DNA of 64,000 bases from positions 930,001 to 994,000 of the forward strand of contig NZ_NIUC01000001.1 of the NCBI RefSeq assembly GCF_002807035.1, read 5' to 3'. Shown here in pieces: positions 1-9,011 of the stretch (the stretch's first letter is position 1; each line of letters opens with the position of its first letter). A program made the position numbers and the translations under genes. The notes beneath the pieces are model-generated. The model had not been told where the DNA came from. It saw only the letters and a list, made by a program, of their open reading frames with translations, and searched no databases. Source of the DNA: Algoriphagus formosus (GTDB lineage Bacteria; Bacteroidota; Bacteroidia; Cytophagales; Cyclobacteriaceae).

Positions 1-2
1 TG

Positions 3-1187
3 CTGGCGGAAGCTTTGGCTCCATTTGGCGGAAATGTGATTTGGAGAGCATTTGTTTATTCGCATGAAATCGACGAAGACCGACACAAGCAGGCAAATCT
101 CGAATTTGAACCTTTGGATGGGAAGTTTTTGGAAAATGTAATTATTCAGGTCAAAAACGGAGCCATCGATTTTCAACCCAGAGAGCCATTTCATCCGCTA
201 TTTGGAGCAGTGGATGAGACCAATCTGGGCATGGAATTTCAAATCACTCAAGAATACCTGGGCCAGGCTACCCAATTGGTGTATTTGGGCCCCATGTGGG
301 AGGAGATTTTGAATACTAAAACCTATCGACCTGGTCCATCTACCACCGTTGCAAGCATCATTGACGGTTCGGACTCCGGCCAAAAACTGACTTTAATGGC
401 GGGAGTCTCTAATATTGGGACAGACAGAAACTGGACAGGCCACCTATTCGGACAGGCTAATTGGTATGCCTTTGGCAAAATGGCCTGGAACCCCTATCAA
501 GATGCGGAAAGCATAGCTTCAGAATGGATCAAACTAACCTTTGGCCATGAACAGACATTGCTCTCTTCCGTCCAAAATATCATGATGGAATCACATGAAG
601 CAGCAGTCAATTATATGACTCCGCTGGGATTGCATCACCTTATGGGTAGAAGCCACCATTATGGTCCCGGGCCTTGGGTAGAAGGAGGAAGAGCCGATTG
701 GACTTCTCTTTATTATCATAAAGCTGATAGCCAGGGAATCGGTTTTGATCGGACTTCCTCGGGTAGCAATGCCCTTGGCCAATATGCTCCTGAAATAGTC
801 AAGGAATGGTCTGACCCAACCCAAATTCCAGAGAAATACCTGCTTTGGTTTCATCACATCCCTTGGGACTTTCAAATGAAATCGGGAAAAACACTCTGGG
901 AAGAAATGGCCCTTCACTACGACTCGGGTGTAAAAACCGCTCTTGAAATGAAGGAAAATTGGCAAAAACTTGAAGGGCAATTGGATGAAGAGCGATTTCA
1001 TCACGTCAATCAATTACTTTCTGTCCAAATAGAAGAGGCTCGATGGTGGCGAAATGCCTGCCTTTTGTACTTCCAGACTTTTTCTGGAAAACCATTTCCC
1101 GACGAGATTGAAAAACCGCAAGGCGATCTCGAATATTACAAGAGCTTAAGGTTTCCTTTTGCTCCCGGCATCAAGCCAAATTGGTAA
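3..1187 (+). CDS. Alpha-glucuronidase, GH67 family (5' end cut by window)
   Basis: This is the C-terminal part of a GH67 alpha-glucuronidase, which removes 4-O-methyl-glucuronic acid from xylo-oligosaccharides during glucuronoxylan breakdown. The frame is open from the first bases (it reads LAEALAPFGGNVIWRAFVY), so the gene begins upstream and no start should be placed here. Family-like features are the GNVIWRAFVYSHE stretch, the segment with QPREPFHPLFGA, and QITQEYLGQ followed by a conserved Trp-rich C-terminal helical region. About 395 residues are visible, against roughly 700 for a complete enzyme. The catalytic carboxylates cannot be assigned with certainty by eye. A 107-bp gap separates it from the next gene. 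The family call is firm; any signal peptide would lie outside the window. Confidence 0.9.
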   Translation: MAEALAPFGGNVIWRAFVYSHEIDEDRHKQANLEFEPLDGKFLENVIIQVKNGAIDFQPREPFHPLFGAVDETNLGMEFQITQEYLGQATQLVYLGPMWEEILNTKTYRPGPSTTVASIIDGSDSGQKLTLMAGVSNIGTDRNWTGHLFGQANWYAFGKMAWNPYQDAESIASEWIKLTFGHEQTLLSSVQNIMMESHEAAVNYMTPLGLHHLMGRSHHYGPGPWVEGGRADWTSLYYHKADSQGIGFDRTSSGSNALGQYAPEIVKEWSDPTQIPEKYLLWFHHIPWDFQMKSGKTLWEEMALHYDSGVKTALEMKENWQKLEGQLDEERFHHVNQLLSVQIEEARWWRNACLLYFQTFSGKPFPDEIEKPQGDLEYYKSLRFPFAPGIKPNW

Positions 1188-1300
1188 AATTCTCGAAATA
1201 TTTACAATGAAAATCCATATGGTCTAATTAAGCTTTCTTCAAGCAGGAATATTCTATAATTTAGCAATTCTTATTTCAAATACCCTTTCAAACCTTGGTA

Positions 1301-3157
1301 GTGAGATTTGTCCTAGTTTGGATTTTCGTCTTGATAACTCCCTTAGCACTGTTCGCTCAACGGGACACTTTTGATAGCTTGTTGGATCGGTCTATTACAG
1401 CCCGATACATCAGACTAGACAGTGCATGGTACTTTCTAAATCAGGCAGAGAAGATTAGAAATGAGTATTTCCCAAAGGATCCCATACTTCTAGGAAAGCT
1501 TGAAAACCAGTCCGGCACCCTTTACTATGTTAATGGCGATTATGCCAGTTCTTTAAGGCATTTTTCTAATGCAATTGCAATACTAAAAGACCAAAACAGT
1601 AAAAAAGATTACGTCTATGCTCTCAATGGTAGAGCGCTCATTTATCTGAGTCAGCATGAGTATGAAAATTCAATCAAGGTCTTGGATGAATGCATTAAAA
1701 TCAATCAAGAACTGCAAGACAGTGTTGGACTAGGAAAGAATTATTTTAACAAAGGCATTTCTGAATCTGAATTGGGGAATTACGAGGAGGCCATGGTTTC
1801 ACTCAAAACAGGCCTGAATTTTTTGAGTAATTATCCCGATGAGCCGCTTATGCCCATGATAATCAATAGACAGGCTAAGGTCTATTTTGAAATGGGGGAC
1901 TTTTCAAAGTCTGAACAGACCTATCAGCAAGTTTTGAATGAATATCCCAAAACCTCAAACTGGGAATTGACTTTTGCCTATGCGGGTCTGGCCGAAATCC
2001 AATGCGAAAGAAATGATTATCCGAGTGCAATCGAATACGGAAAACTAGCTCTCAACTATGCTGAGCGAGTCAATGCGCTTTGGGATAAGGAGCGGGCTTC
2101 GGCAATTCTTTCAACAGCTTACGAGAAAGCAGGAGCCTACCAGCAAGCATTGGAGTACAGCAGAATCAACAAATCCTATTCTGATAGCCTTTACAATCAA
2201 AACAAAAATTCAGAGATCAGTTTTCTGCAATTGCAGCTGAGCGATGCAGAGAATGAGGTACTGAAGCAAGAGCAGGAAAGTGCCCAAAACGAATTACGTC
2301 TCAACAGAAAATACTTGATTCTTTTGTTGATCGCACTGGCAGTGACGATATCCGGGCTAATCTTGTACTCGAGACTTTTGGTGAAGAAAAATAAGTTTGC
2401 TGAGCAGCTCAAAGTCAAACAAGATGAAATTGAGGCCAAAAACGAAAAGCTCACCTCTATAAATGAAGAAAAAAACAAGCTCTTTTCTATCCTTTCGCAT
2501 GATTTAAAAGGACCTGTTACTTCCATCAAGCAACTCTTAGAATTGAGTAAGGCAGGATTTTTCAAAGGGGAAGAAGAACGAAAGAGTGTACAAGACCTAC
2601 TTACAAATCAAGTCAATCAGACTCATCAACTTCTAGAGGAATTGCTTGATTGGTCACATGCTCAACTTGACGGTATCATCACCAAGCCAATCGAAGTAAA
2701 CTTAGTAGAAACCATTCAAAAGCAATTAAATCACCTCTCTTATCAAGCGATGGCAAAAAGCCTCAGCTTTAAATTTGATCCGCCAACCTCTCCAGTTTTT
2801 GCTATGGCAGATCCTCAGCAACTCAAAATCATCCTTCAAAATTGCCTGCAGAATGCCATTAAGTTTTCAAAGCCTGAGGGACAAATTTCAATTCAGCTTT
2901 CAGAGAAAAAAAATAATGTCCTTCTCTCCGTCAAAGATCAAGGCGTAGGGATATCTCCCGAAAAGTTGGATGAAATCAACAACAAGATGGTCAGAGTGCA
3001 ATCTTCTCCAGGAACGCATAAGGAGAAAGGAACAGGCCTTGGACTACTGCTTGTGAGAGAGTTTATTGAGAAAAACGAAGGTTCATTGGAAATAAAAAGC
3101 GAACTTGATGAAGGCACCGAGATCCTAATCAGTCTTCCCAAAAGCAAAACCACCTAA
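1301..3157 (+). CDS. TPR-containing membrane sensor histidine kinase
   Basis: A hybrid-free sensor kinase with a probable signal sequence (hydrophobic segment ending near ALFAQ), a periplasmic array of TPR repeats covering roughly residues 50-320, one transmembrane helix near residue 340-360 (LILLLIALAVTISGLILY), a short coiled coil and a HisKA-HATPase_c module. The H-box is SILSHDLKGPV (His about residue 400). The N-box is QNCLQNAIKF, and the G-boxes are KDQGVGIS and GTGLGLLLV. It should autophosphorylate and pass phosphate to a response regulator, but none is adjacent. The start is uncertain: GTG at 1301 or TTG at 1295; no ATG gives the signal sequence. The following creatininase gene starts 5 bp after the stop, suggesting co-transcription. 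The ligand is unknown. Confidence 0.85.
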   Translation: MRFVLVWIFVLITPLALFAQRDTFDSLLDRSITARYIRLDSAWYFLNQAEKIRNEYFPKDPILLGKLENQSGTLYYVNGDYASSLRHFSNAIAILKDQNSKKDYVYALNGRALIYLSQHEYENSIKVLDECIKINQELQDSVGLGKNYFNKGISESELGNYEEAMVSLKTGLNFLSNYPDEPLMPMIINRQAKVYFEMGDFSKSEQTYQQVLNEYPKTSNWELTFAYAGLAEIQCERNDYPSAIEYGKLALNYAERVNALWDKERASAILSTAYEKAGAYQQALEYSRINKSYSDSLYNQNKNSEISFLQLQLSDAENEVLKQEQESAQNELRLNRKYLILLLIALAVTISGLILYSRLLVKKNKFAEQLKVKQDEIEAKNEKLTSINEEKNKLFSILSHDLKGPVTSIKQLLELSKAGFFKGEEERKSVQDLLTNQVNQTHQLLEELLDWSHAQLDGIITKPIEVNLVETIQKQLNHLSYQAMAKSLSFKFDPPTSPVFAMADPQQLKIILQNCLQNAIKFSKPEGQISIQLSEKKNNVLLSVKDQGVGISPEKLDEINNKMVRVQSSPGTHKEKGTGLGLLLVREFIEKNEGSLEIKSELDEGTEILISLPKSKTT

Positions 3158-3162
3158 TCCCT

Positions 3163-3972
3163 ATGAGAAAGTTTATTCCATTCCTTGTCCTTAATTTTTT
3201 TGTACTCTCATCTATAGCCCAGACCCTTACGACAAGAGAAATGGACCGGATCAATTGGATGGAATTTGCGGAGTTTGTCCCTGAAAAGATTCAGACAGTA
3301 TTACTTCCTACTGGAACTCTAGAACCACACGGAGTCATCAATAATGGCGCAGACAATACCGCTCCTTTTGCTATGGCTAAGGATATTGCTGATGAGCTCA
3401 ATGCGTTGATTGCCCCTACATTGAACTATGGCATGACAGGTAGCATGGCCAATTACCCTGGAGCCTTTGAGATTTCTGAGGAAGCCTACTCACTTTTTAT
3501 CAGGGATATTCTTAAAGGACTCGCTAGAAATGGTTTTAAAAATATCATCATTCTGAATGGTCATGGAGGAGGGCAAACTGCCGTTCTACAAAAGGTAGCA
3601 GGCGAAGTAGCGAACGAATTACAAGTCCGAACTTTGGTAATCAACTGGTGGAGCTATGCTTCAGATGTGACTTTGGAAGTATTCAAAGAAGACGGAGGTC
3701 ATGCGGGGCTCAATGAAACAGCTTATATCCAAGCCATCGATCCCACCCTTGTTCATCAGGAGCGCTACAACTCCAACCAAGCTACTGCCTACCCAAAAGA
3801 TAAGTCGTGGTCTGCCGTGCCTTTCCCATCCTCAATCGGTCTCTATCAAGAAGGCCAAGGGTACCCTAATTTTAACCAAGAACAAGCAGAGGAATACTTT
3901 CAAAAAGTCAATGAAAAAGTCCTTGCTTTGATCGAAGAAACCATTGCAAAATGGGACTTGGCTGGGTTATAA
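3163..3972 (+). CDS. Exported creatininase-family amidohydrolase
   Basis: A 269-residue member of the creatininase/creatinine amidohydrolase family, metal-dependent enzymes that hydrolyse cyclic amides or related compounds. The metal-site pattern is present: E54 and H56 in GTLEPHG, D64 in NNGADN, H134 in NGHGGG, and E185 in HAGLNETA. The first 20 residues (ending SSIAQ) form a signal peptide, so the protein is probably periplasmic, which is less common for this family. It lies 5 bp after the histidine kinase and 12 bp before the epimerase, so the three may form one transcript. The substrate cannot be read from sequence; creatinine itself is unlikely to be implied by the family name. Confidence 0.85.
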   Translation: MRKFIPFLVLNFFVLSSIAQTLTTREMDRINWMEFAEFVPEKIQTVLLPTGTLEPHGVINNGADNTAPFAMAKDIADELNALIAPTLNYGMTGSMANYPGAFEISEEAYSLFIRDILKGLARNGFKNIIILNGHGGGQTAVLQKVAGEVANELQVRTLVINWWSYASDVTLEVFKEDGGHAGLNETAYIQAIDPTLVHQERYNSNQATAYPKDKSWSAVPFPSSIGLYQEGQGYPNFNQEQAEEYFQKVNEKVLALIEETIAKWDLAGL

Positions 3973-3984
3973 TAATTCTGAATT

Positions 3985-4908
3985 ATGAAAAAGGCATTAA
4001 TTCTCGGCGCAAATGGCAACATCGGGCAAATCATTGCTAAGGAATTGGCTGACAAGGGAGTACCGATTAAATTATTTAGTAGAAATCCAAAGAAAGTCAA
4101 CCCCAATGACGAATTAATCATCGGCAACCTTCTTCATGCCGATGATGTCCTACAGGCAGCTGAAGGCGTTGATGTGGTTTTTTTAGTAGCAGGTATTCAA
4201 TACGACAAAAAGGTCTGGGAAAAAGAATGGCCTATCATCATGGAAAACACGCTGGAAGCCTGTAAAGCACAGCAAGCCAAATTGGTCTTTTTTGACAATA
4301 TGTATGCCTGTGACCCGACAAAAATCGGGAACCTGACCGAAAGCACAGCCCTGAACCCCGAAAGTACCAAAGGCAAGGTCAGATTGCATATTTTGAAAAT
4401 GCTCTGGCGAGAGGTTGAAGAAAAAAGTCTGGAAGCAATTGTTGCGAGGGCTCCTGATTTTTATGGACCCAATGCCAAAAACAGCCTTTTGCATGAGCTA
4501 GTCATCAGCAGAATGAAATCAGGCAAAAATCCTCAATGGCTGTTCAATGCTAAAAGTAAGCATTCCTTTATCTATATTCCTGATGCCGGCAAAGCAACTG
4601 TGGAATTGGCATTAAGCCCAAACACTTGGAATCAGACCTGGAATCTACCTACTGATCAAGCTTTTTACTCTGTAGAGGAAATTACCCGAATTCTAAATAC
4701 ACATCTAAATAAGGATTTCAAACTTCAGGTACTTCCATCCTGGGCTATTTCGCTATTAGGTCTGTTCATTCAACCTTTGAAAGAAGTAAAAGAACTGAGC
4801 TATCAGCTCGAAGAAGACTATTGCTTCGATAGCAGCAAATTTGAAAAGGCCTTTGGCTGGAAAGCCACACCCATGGAAGATGGACTTAAAAAATGTCTTG
4901 AAGCCTAG
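3985..4908 (+). CDS. NAD(P)-binding Rossmann epimerase/dehydratase-like protein
   Basis: An atypical short-chain dehydrogenase/NmrA-like protein of 307 residues. It opens with a Rossmann dinucleotide motif, ILGANGNIG (residues 6-14), followed by the acidic/basic region typical of NAD(P) binding and a GNLLHADDV segment resembling the GDLxD motif. A YxxxK catalytic pair is not obvious at the usual place, although DNMYACD and EVEEKSL stretches occur. It starts 12 bp after the creatininase gene. Its stop codon overlaps that of the convergent uracil-DNA glycosylase gene by two bases. The substrate is unknown; sugar-nucleotide, quinone or flavonoid-like substrates are all possible. Confidence 0.8.
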   Translation: MKKALILGANGNIGQIIAKELADKGVPIKLFSRNPKKVNPNDELIIGNLLHADDVLQAAEGVDVVFLVAGIQYDKKVWEKEWPIIMENTLEACKAQQAKLVFFDNMYACDPTKIGNLTESTALNPESTKGKVRLHILKMLWREVEEKSLEAIVARAPDFYGPNAKNSLLHELVISRMKSGKNPQWLFNAKSKHSFIYIPDAGKATVELALSPNTWNQTWNLPTDQAFYSVEEITRILNTHLNKDFKLQVLPSWAISLLGLFIQPLKEVKELSYQLEEDYCFDSSKFEKAFGWKATPMEDGLKKCLEA

Positions 4909-5498
4909 CCCAAAATTCGCCAAACCCTTTCTCGCAATTGAGGAACTACCTCAGATTCAAACCAAGGGTTATTTCGCATCCATAAACGATTTCGAGGAGA
5001 AGGATGGACTAAAGGAAAAAAGTCTGGACTGTACGCTTCAAAGCTTTTGACAGTCTCAGTCAGTGTCTTTTTTCGGCTTGCACCCAAATAATACTTCTGA
5101 GCATAGGCCCCTATCAGAAGTGTAAGCTGAATATTAGGCATCCAGTCTAGAAGCGATGCATGCCACTGAGGAGCGCATTCGGGCCGAGGTGGTAAATCAC
5201 CGCCCTTTCCCCTACCCGGATAGCAAAATCCCATCGGCATGATACCCACAATTTCCGGATCGTAAAAAACCTCTTTTTCCATTTCCAGCCAATTTCTCAA
5301 ATTATCACCACTGGGATCATTCCAAGGAATGCCTGTTGCATGCACTCGTGTGCCCGGTGCTTGACCTATGATTAGGATTTTACTTTTCTGATGCACTGAG
5401 AAAACCGGATTCGCTCCTAGCGGCAGGTATTTTTCGCAGATTTTACAATCCTTAATCTGATGAATATGGTTTTCGAATTCGCGTTTCTCAGATAGCAT
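4905..5498 (-). CDS. Uracil-DNA glycosylase family protein
   Basis: A single-domain member of the uracil-DNA glycosylase superfamily that would excise uracil or related lesions from DNA. Motif A is GQAPG, followed by a segment containing GIPWNDPSGDNLR; motif B near the C-terminus is HPSPRN, the usual minor-groove-intercalation loop. Two N-terminal cysteines (KDCKICEK) do not form a full four-Cys iron-sulfur site. I chose the ATG at 5498 (MLSEKREF) over a TTG at 5519 because it gives the family-like N-terminus. It is convergent with the epimerase, with overlapping stop codons. The exact UDG subfamily is not certain from motifs alone. Confidence 0.82.
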   Translation of the reverse strand: MLSEKREFENHIHQIKDCKICEKYLPLGANPVFSVHQKSKILIIGQAPGTRVHATGIPWNDPSGDNLRNWLEMEKEVFYDPEIVGIMPMGFCYPGRGKGGDLPPRPECAPQWHASLLDWMPNIQLTLLIGAYAQKYYLGASRKKTLTETVKSFEAYSPDFFPLVHPSPRNRLWMRNNPWFESEVVPQLRERVWRILG

Positions 5499-5562
5499 GT
5501 TAAAGTCGTTAAAAATCAAACTTGCCAGTGTCAGAAGAATGACAAATTATTGATTTCAAAAT

Positions 5563-5585
5563 AAGATAATATCGCAGATTATCTT
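5563..5585. promoter_or_regulatory. Inverted repeat between divergent genes
   Basis: An 8-bp perfect inverted repeat (AAGATAAT, 7-nt spacer, ATTATCTT) lies in the 195-bp divergent region between the uracil-DNA glycosylase gene and the DUF4136 lipoprotein gene. It could be an operator or a small hairpin. The region is AT-rich, so a chance origin is quite possible. Confidence 0.25.
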
Positions 5586-5693
5586 TTCTGGAAAAGAATT
5601 TTTAAATTTCATCATACTGGATGTCAATACTTTGGAACAAACATCTGATTCTGAAGTTTTACATTTTCCTGAATACCAACAACCAATCAAATC

Positions 5694-6281
5694 ATGAGAA
5701 GCTCGATTATATTATTTGGAATGATCGTCATGATAGCTAGCGGGTGTTTCACTCAAAAAGACTATGTGACCGAATATGACTACAATTATCAAGCATCTTT
5801 TAAAAGGTATAAGACATTTGCTTTTGTGGAGCCGACAGAAGTGGATACCAGTCTGATCCGACCAGTTTTGAATGCAACCATTGGAGCACGTCTAGGGTCT
5901 CAAGGTTTCAGAGAAAAGCCAGAAAAACCTGATATGTTGGTTTCGTACAAGATTTTCATGGATTCGATCCGCTATCGTGGATACGTACAACCGGAGTTTG
6001 ATTACTGGCTTAAAAGCCGAGGCGCGGAAGTAGTCGAGGAGGATGAAGATGAAGAAGAGAAAGAAAGAGAAAAAGACGAAACGTACAATCAAATCAAGTA
6101 CAAGGAAAACAATGGGATGCTGGTCATCTACGTGATCGACACAAAACGGGGAAATACTATCTGGCAAGGGTACACAGCAGCAAATTTTGATGAAGCTTCT
6201 CCTACTTTTCAAGCTGACATCACCAGAGCAGCCTATCGTGTCATGAATGAGTTTAAAGTTGTCAATAGATTGATGGAATAA
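5694..6281 (+). CDS. DUF4136-domain lipoprotein
   Basis: A 195-residue lipoprotein. The signal peptide ends in a lipobox IASGC with the lipidated Cys at residue 18. The mature part matches the DUF4136 pattern: an early YKTFAFVEP strand, LNATIGARLGSQGF, a KPDMLVSYKI strand, and a final GNTIWQGYTAANFD region. Between these lies an unusual, very charged insert rich in Glu/Asp/Lys (about residues 115-130). The family is widespread in Bacteroidota, and its role is not established. No strong terminator follows; the downstream 368 bp are AT-rich. Probably attached to the inner leaflet of the outer membrane or in the periplasm. Confidence 0.85.
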   Translation: MRSSIILFGMIVMIASGCFTQKDYVTEYDYNYQASFKRYKTFAFVEPTEVDTSLIRPVLNATIGARLGSQGFREKPEKPDMLVSYKIFMDSIRYRGYVQPEFDYWLKSRGAEVVEEDEDEEEKEREKDETYNQIKYKENNGMLVIYVIDTKRGNTIWQGYTAANFDEASPTFQADITRAAYRVMNEFKVVNRLME

Positions 6282-6649
6282 GAACTAGTTTTACTCTCTA
6301 ATTAATTTTATTTTTTTACTTAAAAATCTGATAATTAACATTTTAATAAAACCTCAAGGTAGTGTATTGATACTTTTTTCAGTCTTAAAAACCCCAAAAA
6401 AGACGTCATTAAACTCAATTTTTACTGTGTTTGTGTTTTTATGTTTTTCGTTTAGGTTTTTACGATAAATACACAAAATCTTAGCTTTTTGATTGAGAAA
6501 TTAGTGGACAAGCCCACTTTTATATTTTTACTTATTTGCTTGATTTTTAGGTATTTATAATCTATATTCCGCATGTTTATAGCGTATTTCTATTGTTTAT
6601 TACCCCCCATTTTGAATTTTCTTTTTGTTCAACTATAAATTTTAATGCT
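6282..6649. other. AT-rich gene-free stretch before the metzincin gene
   Basis: About 370 bp with no credible coding frame. It is strikingly rich in A/T with many T-tracts, in contrast to flanking coding DNA. I found no clear intrinsic terminator for the lipoprotein gene and no clean TAnnTTTG box, so it may hold the promoter and long leader of the metzincin-like gene. A frame opens earlier (TTG at 6593), but it reads through AT-rich sequence without a signal peptide or family-like residues. Confidence 0.4.
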
Positions 6650-8842
6650 ATGACAAGTTTTAACGATCCGGGGATGGGTTCTTTTGTAGAAAATAGCCCC
6701 GAAAATCAGTTCGAAGAAGAGTTCCAGCAAAATCCTTTTCAAGAAGAGGGACTCGAGATTGACCAGGCGGAATTGGATGCATTGGAGGAGTCAAGTCCTG
6801 ATGCAAACATTCAAAACATCAAAACATTACAGCCAATTGATAAGAAAATCATTGATTGGAAATGGAAGCCGATTCCAATTGCCCGACACCAGGTATCAGG
6901 AAGTTATGAGACAGTTCAATCAGGCTGGCAACTAATTTTGAGAGTAGATGTCGATGGTACAGGCAACCTTCGAATGGCGAGCTTTGATTTTTTTCGAGTA
7001 GGAAGCACAACTAGCTATTGGGGTTCATTTATTATGAGAAATCCTACGGTGGTTTATGGGTCAACCAAAGTAACTGTTTCGGGTTCCTTCACAGGTACCA
7101 AGTCTATGTGGGCCAATCGGGCAAAAATTGAAATCTCTCGAAATTACATCTTTTCTACCAGGGCCTCAGCCAAGGTGACCATGATGCAAAACTCTACCTC
7201 AGGTGCTATTTATACCTGCGCTTTCAAATCTCAATATTTCAGAACCCTGCAACTAGAGACTGATGTGGAGCAAGGCACGACTCTGTTTGGTAGCTACAAT
7301 ACTGGTACCTACTCAAACCCAGGCCCTACACGGACTCTAAACTTGGTGTCTGCTTTCCAAGAGGCCGGAATTCAAATGAATTATACGGGAAGCAACAACT
7401 ACATCAATACCAGTGAGGCTGGAAGTGACTCCCGCTGGACCGAAAGCGAGATGCATGCCAGTATGGTCAGGCACTTCAGTGTGTACAAAAATTCTCCTCA
7501 GTGGGCCGTTTGGTTATTTGCCGCTCGAAGAGCTGTCAGCAATACGCTTTTGGGAATTATGTTCGATTATAAGAGTTCGAACAAACCTCATAGACAAGGA
7601 GCCGCTGTATTTCAGGACACGCTAGCAAGCTATTTCAGCGGGAATAATTATACTAGAAATCAACTCTTCACCTATGTCCACGAATTGGGACATGCCTTCA
7701 ATCTCCTTCATAGTTGGGATAAAAGCAGACCCGATAGCTTAAGCTGGATGAACTATCCTTGGGGCTATGACAACCGCAACGGAAGTGGACAATTTTGGGC
7801 CAATTTCACCTTTGCCTTCGACACTGGAGAGCTAGAACATCTCAGACATGGATACTACAATAGTGTAGTCATGGGTGGAAATGATTGGGCACAAGGCGCA
7901 GGTTTAGAGGCTCCCCACCGCCATATAGAGGACCTCACCGCTGATATCCACGATGACAACAGTGGCCTCAGGCTTGAAATCGTTCCAATTAAAAGCTCTT
8001 ACGCTTTAGGCGAACCGGTGGTCGTGGAGATCAAACTTCGGTCGCGACTCAAAGATGATCAACGGGTAAATGCTCATGTACATCCAAAATATGAGCAAGT
8101 TCGGATCGGTATCATGAAGCCTAATGGACAGGTAATGAATTATGAGCCCGTTGGACATAACTGCGTAGCGGTCAAGGATGCCGTGCTGACTGACGAAAAA
8201 GACACGCTCTACGCCAGTGCTTATATAGGCTACGGAAGAGATGGATTTTATTTTGATGCACCAGGGATTTACAAGATCAAAGGTGCTTACAGAACGCCAG
8301 ATGGTTCTGTCATTCAAAGTGAGGATGTGAAAATCAGGGTAAAATCACCTCTCAATGCGCAGGAAGATGCTATTGCAGATAGCTATTTCCATGATGACGT
8401 AGGGATGCTTTTCTACTTAATGGGATCAGATAGTCCAAGCCTTAAAAATGGGAATGATCTTTTGAAAGAAGTATCAGAAAAACATGCCAAAAATTCACTG
8501 AGTATTTATGCTGACTTCATCTTGGGTATCAATGAATCTATGACTTATAAAATCGTCGATCCCGAAAGTCAAAAACTACAGGTGAGAAAAAGAGACCTCG
8601 GGCAAGCGACAAGTCACTTGGACAAGGTCTTCTCTGAATCTGCAGGAGATAAAGGCATAGATAATATCACACTGAATTGGGCTTACAGGCAATTGGCTGA
8701 TGGTATGCTTAAAGAGGGGGATGAAAAAGCCGCTGTGCAATTGATGAAAAGTATGGAAGCAATTTTCAAAAAGAAGAAATTGAAAGCTTCCGTCATGGAA
8801 ACAATCAAATCACAGATCAACTCCTTGCTAGCTAATCGCTAG
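6650..8842 (+). CDS. Metzincin-like zinc metalloprotease without signal peptide
   Basis: A 730-residue protein. I start it at ATG 6650 (MTSFNDPGMGSF) rather than an upstream TTG. Residues 1-55 are acidic, Gln/Glu-rich and likely disordered. A beta-rich region follows, then a zinc site HELGHAFNLLH at residues 344-354 and a probable Met-turn (SWMNYP, Met about 367), the layout of metzincins except that the usual Gly of HExxHxxGxxH is Asn. After the protease region comes an Ig-like beta domain (about 430-580) and a helical C-terminal tail. No signal peptide, lipobox or T9SS C-terminal domain is visible, so the export route, if any, is unclear. The family is not one I can name; protease activity is inferred from the motif. 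A strong terminator follows. Confidence 0.75.
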   Translation: MTSFNDPGMGSFVENSPENQFEEEFQQNPFQEEGLEIDQAELDALEESSPDANIQNIKTLQPIDKKIIDWKWKPIPIARHQVSGSYETVQSGWQLILRVDVDGTGNLRMASFDFFRVGSTTSYWGSFIMRNPTVVYGSTKVTVSGSFTGTKSMWANRAKIEISRNYIFSTRASAKVTMMQNSTSGAIYTCAFKSQYFRTLQLETDVEQGTTLFGSYNTGTYSNPGPTRTLNLVSAFQEAGIQMNYTGSNNYINTSEAGSDSRWTESEMHASMVRHFSVYKNSPQWAVWLFAARRAVSNTLLGIMFDYKSSNKPHRQGAAVFQDTLASYFSGNNYTRNQLFTYVHELGHAFNLLHSWDKSRPDSLSWMNYPWGYDNRNGSGQFWANFTFAFDTGELEHLRHGYYNSVVMGGNDWAQGAGLEAPHRHIEDLTADIHDDNSGLRLEIVPIKSSYALGEPVVVEIKLRSRLKDDQRVNAHVHPKYEQVRIGIMKPNGQVMNYEPVGHNCVAVKDAVLTDEKDTLYASAYIGYGRDGFYFDAPGIYKIKGAYRTPDGSVIQSEDVKIRVKSPLNAQEDAIADSYFHDDVGMLFYLMGSDSPSLKNGNDLLKEVSEKHAKNSLSIYADFILGINESMTYKIVDPESQKLQVRKRDLGQATSHLDKVFSESAGDKGIDNITLNWAYRQLADGMLKEGDEKAAVQLMKSMEAIFKKKKLKASVMETIKSQINSLLANR

Positions 8843-8857
8843 AAATCTTTTCTCCCT

Positions 8858-8908
8858 AAAAATCCGTCCCCTTCTAATGGTACTTAAATAGAAGGAGGAC
8901 GGATTTTT
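8858..8908 (+). terminator. Strong intrinsic terminator after metzincin gene
   Basis: Arms AAAAATCCGTCC-CCTTCT and AGAAGG-(A)-GGACGGATTTTT pair over 18 bp with one bulged A and end in a T-run. It begins 15 bp after the stop codon. Confidence 0.9.
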
Positions 8909-9011
8909 CCATTTTTAGGCATCCCTAAAGCCACTTATCAGAATAGTGCGGGTACTTTTCGGATTTACTCACAATTCATCTATTTTTATAAAAACCCAAA
9001 TTGAATCAATT

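Noticed and set aside
591-1013. A long open frame on the minus strand opposite the GH67 gene
   Set aside because: It lies wholly antisense to a strongly conserved enzyme and has no recognisable features; a shadow of biased codons.
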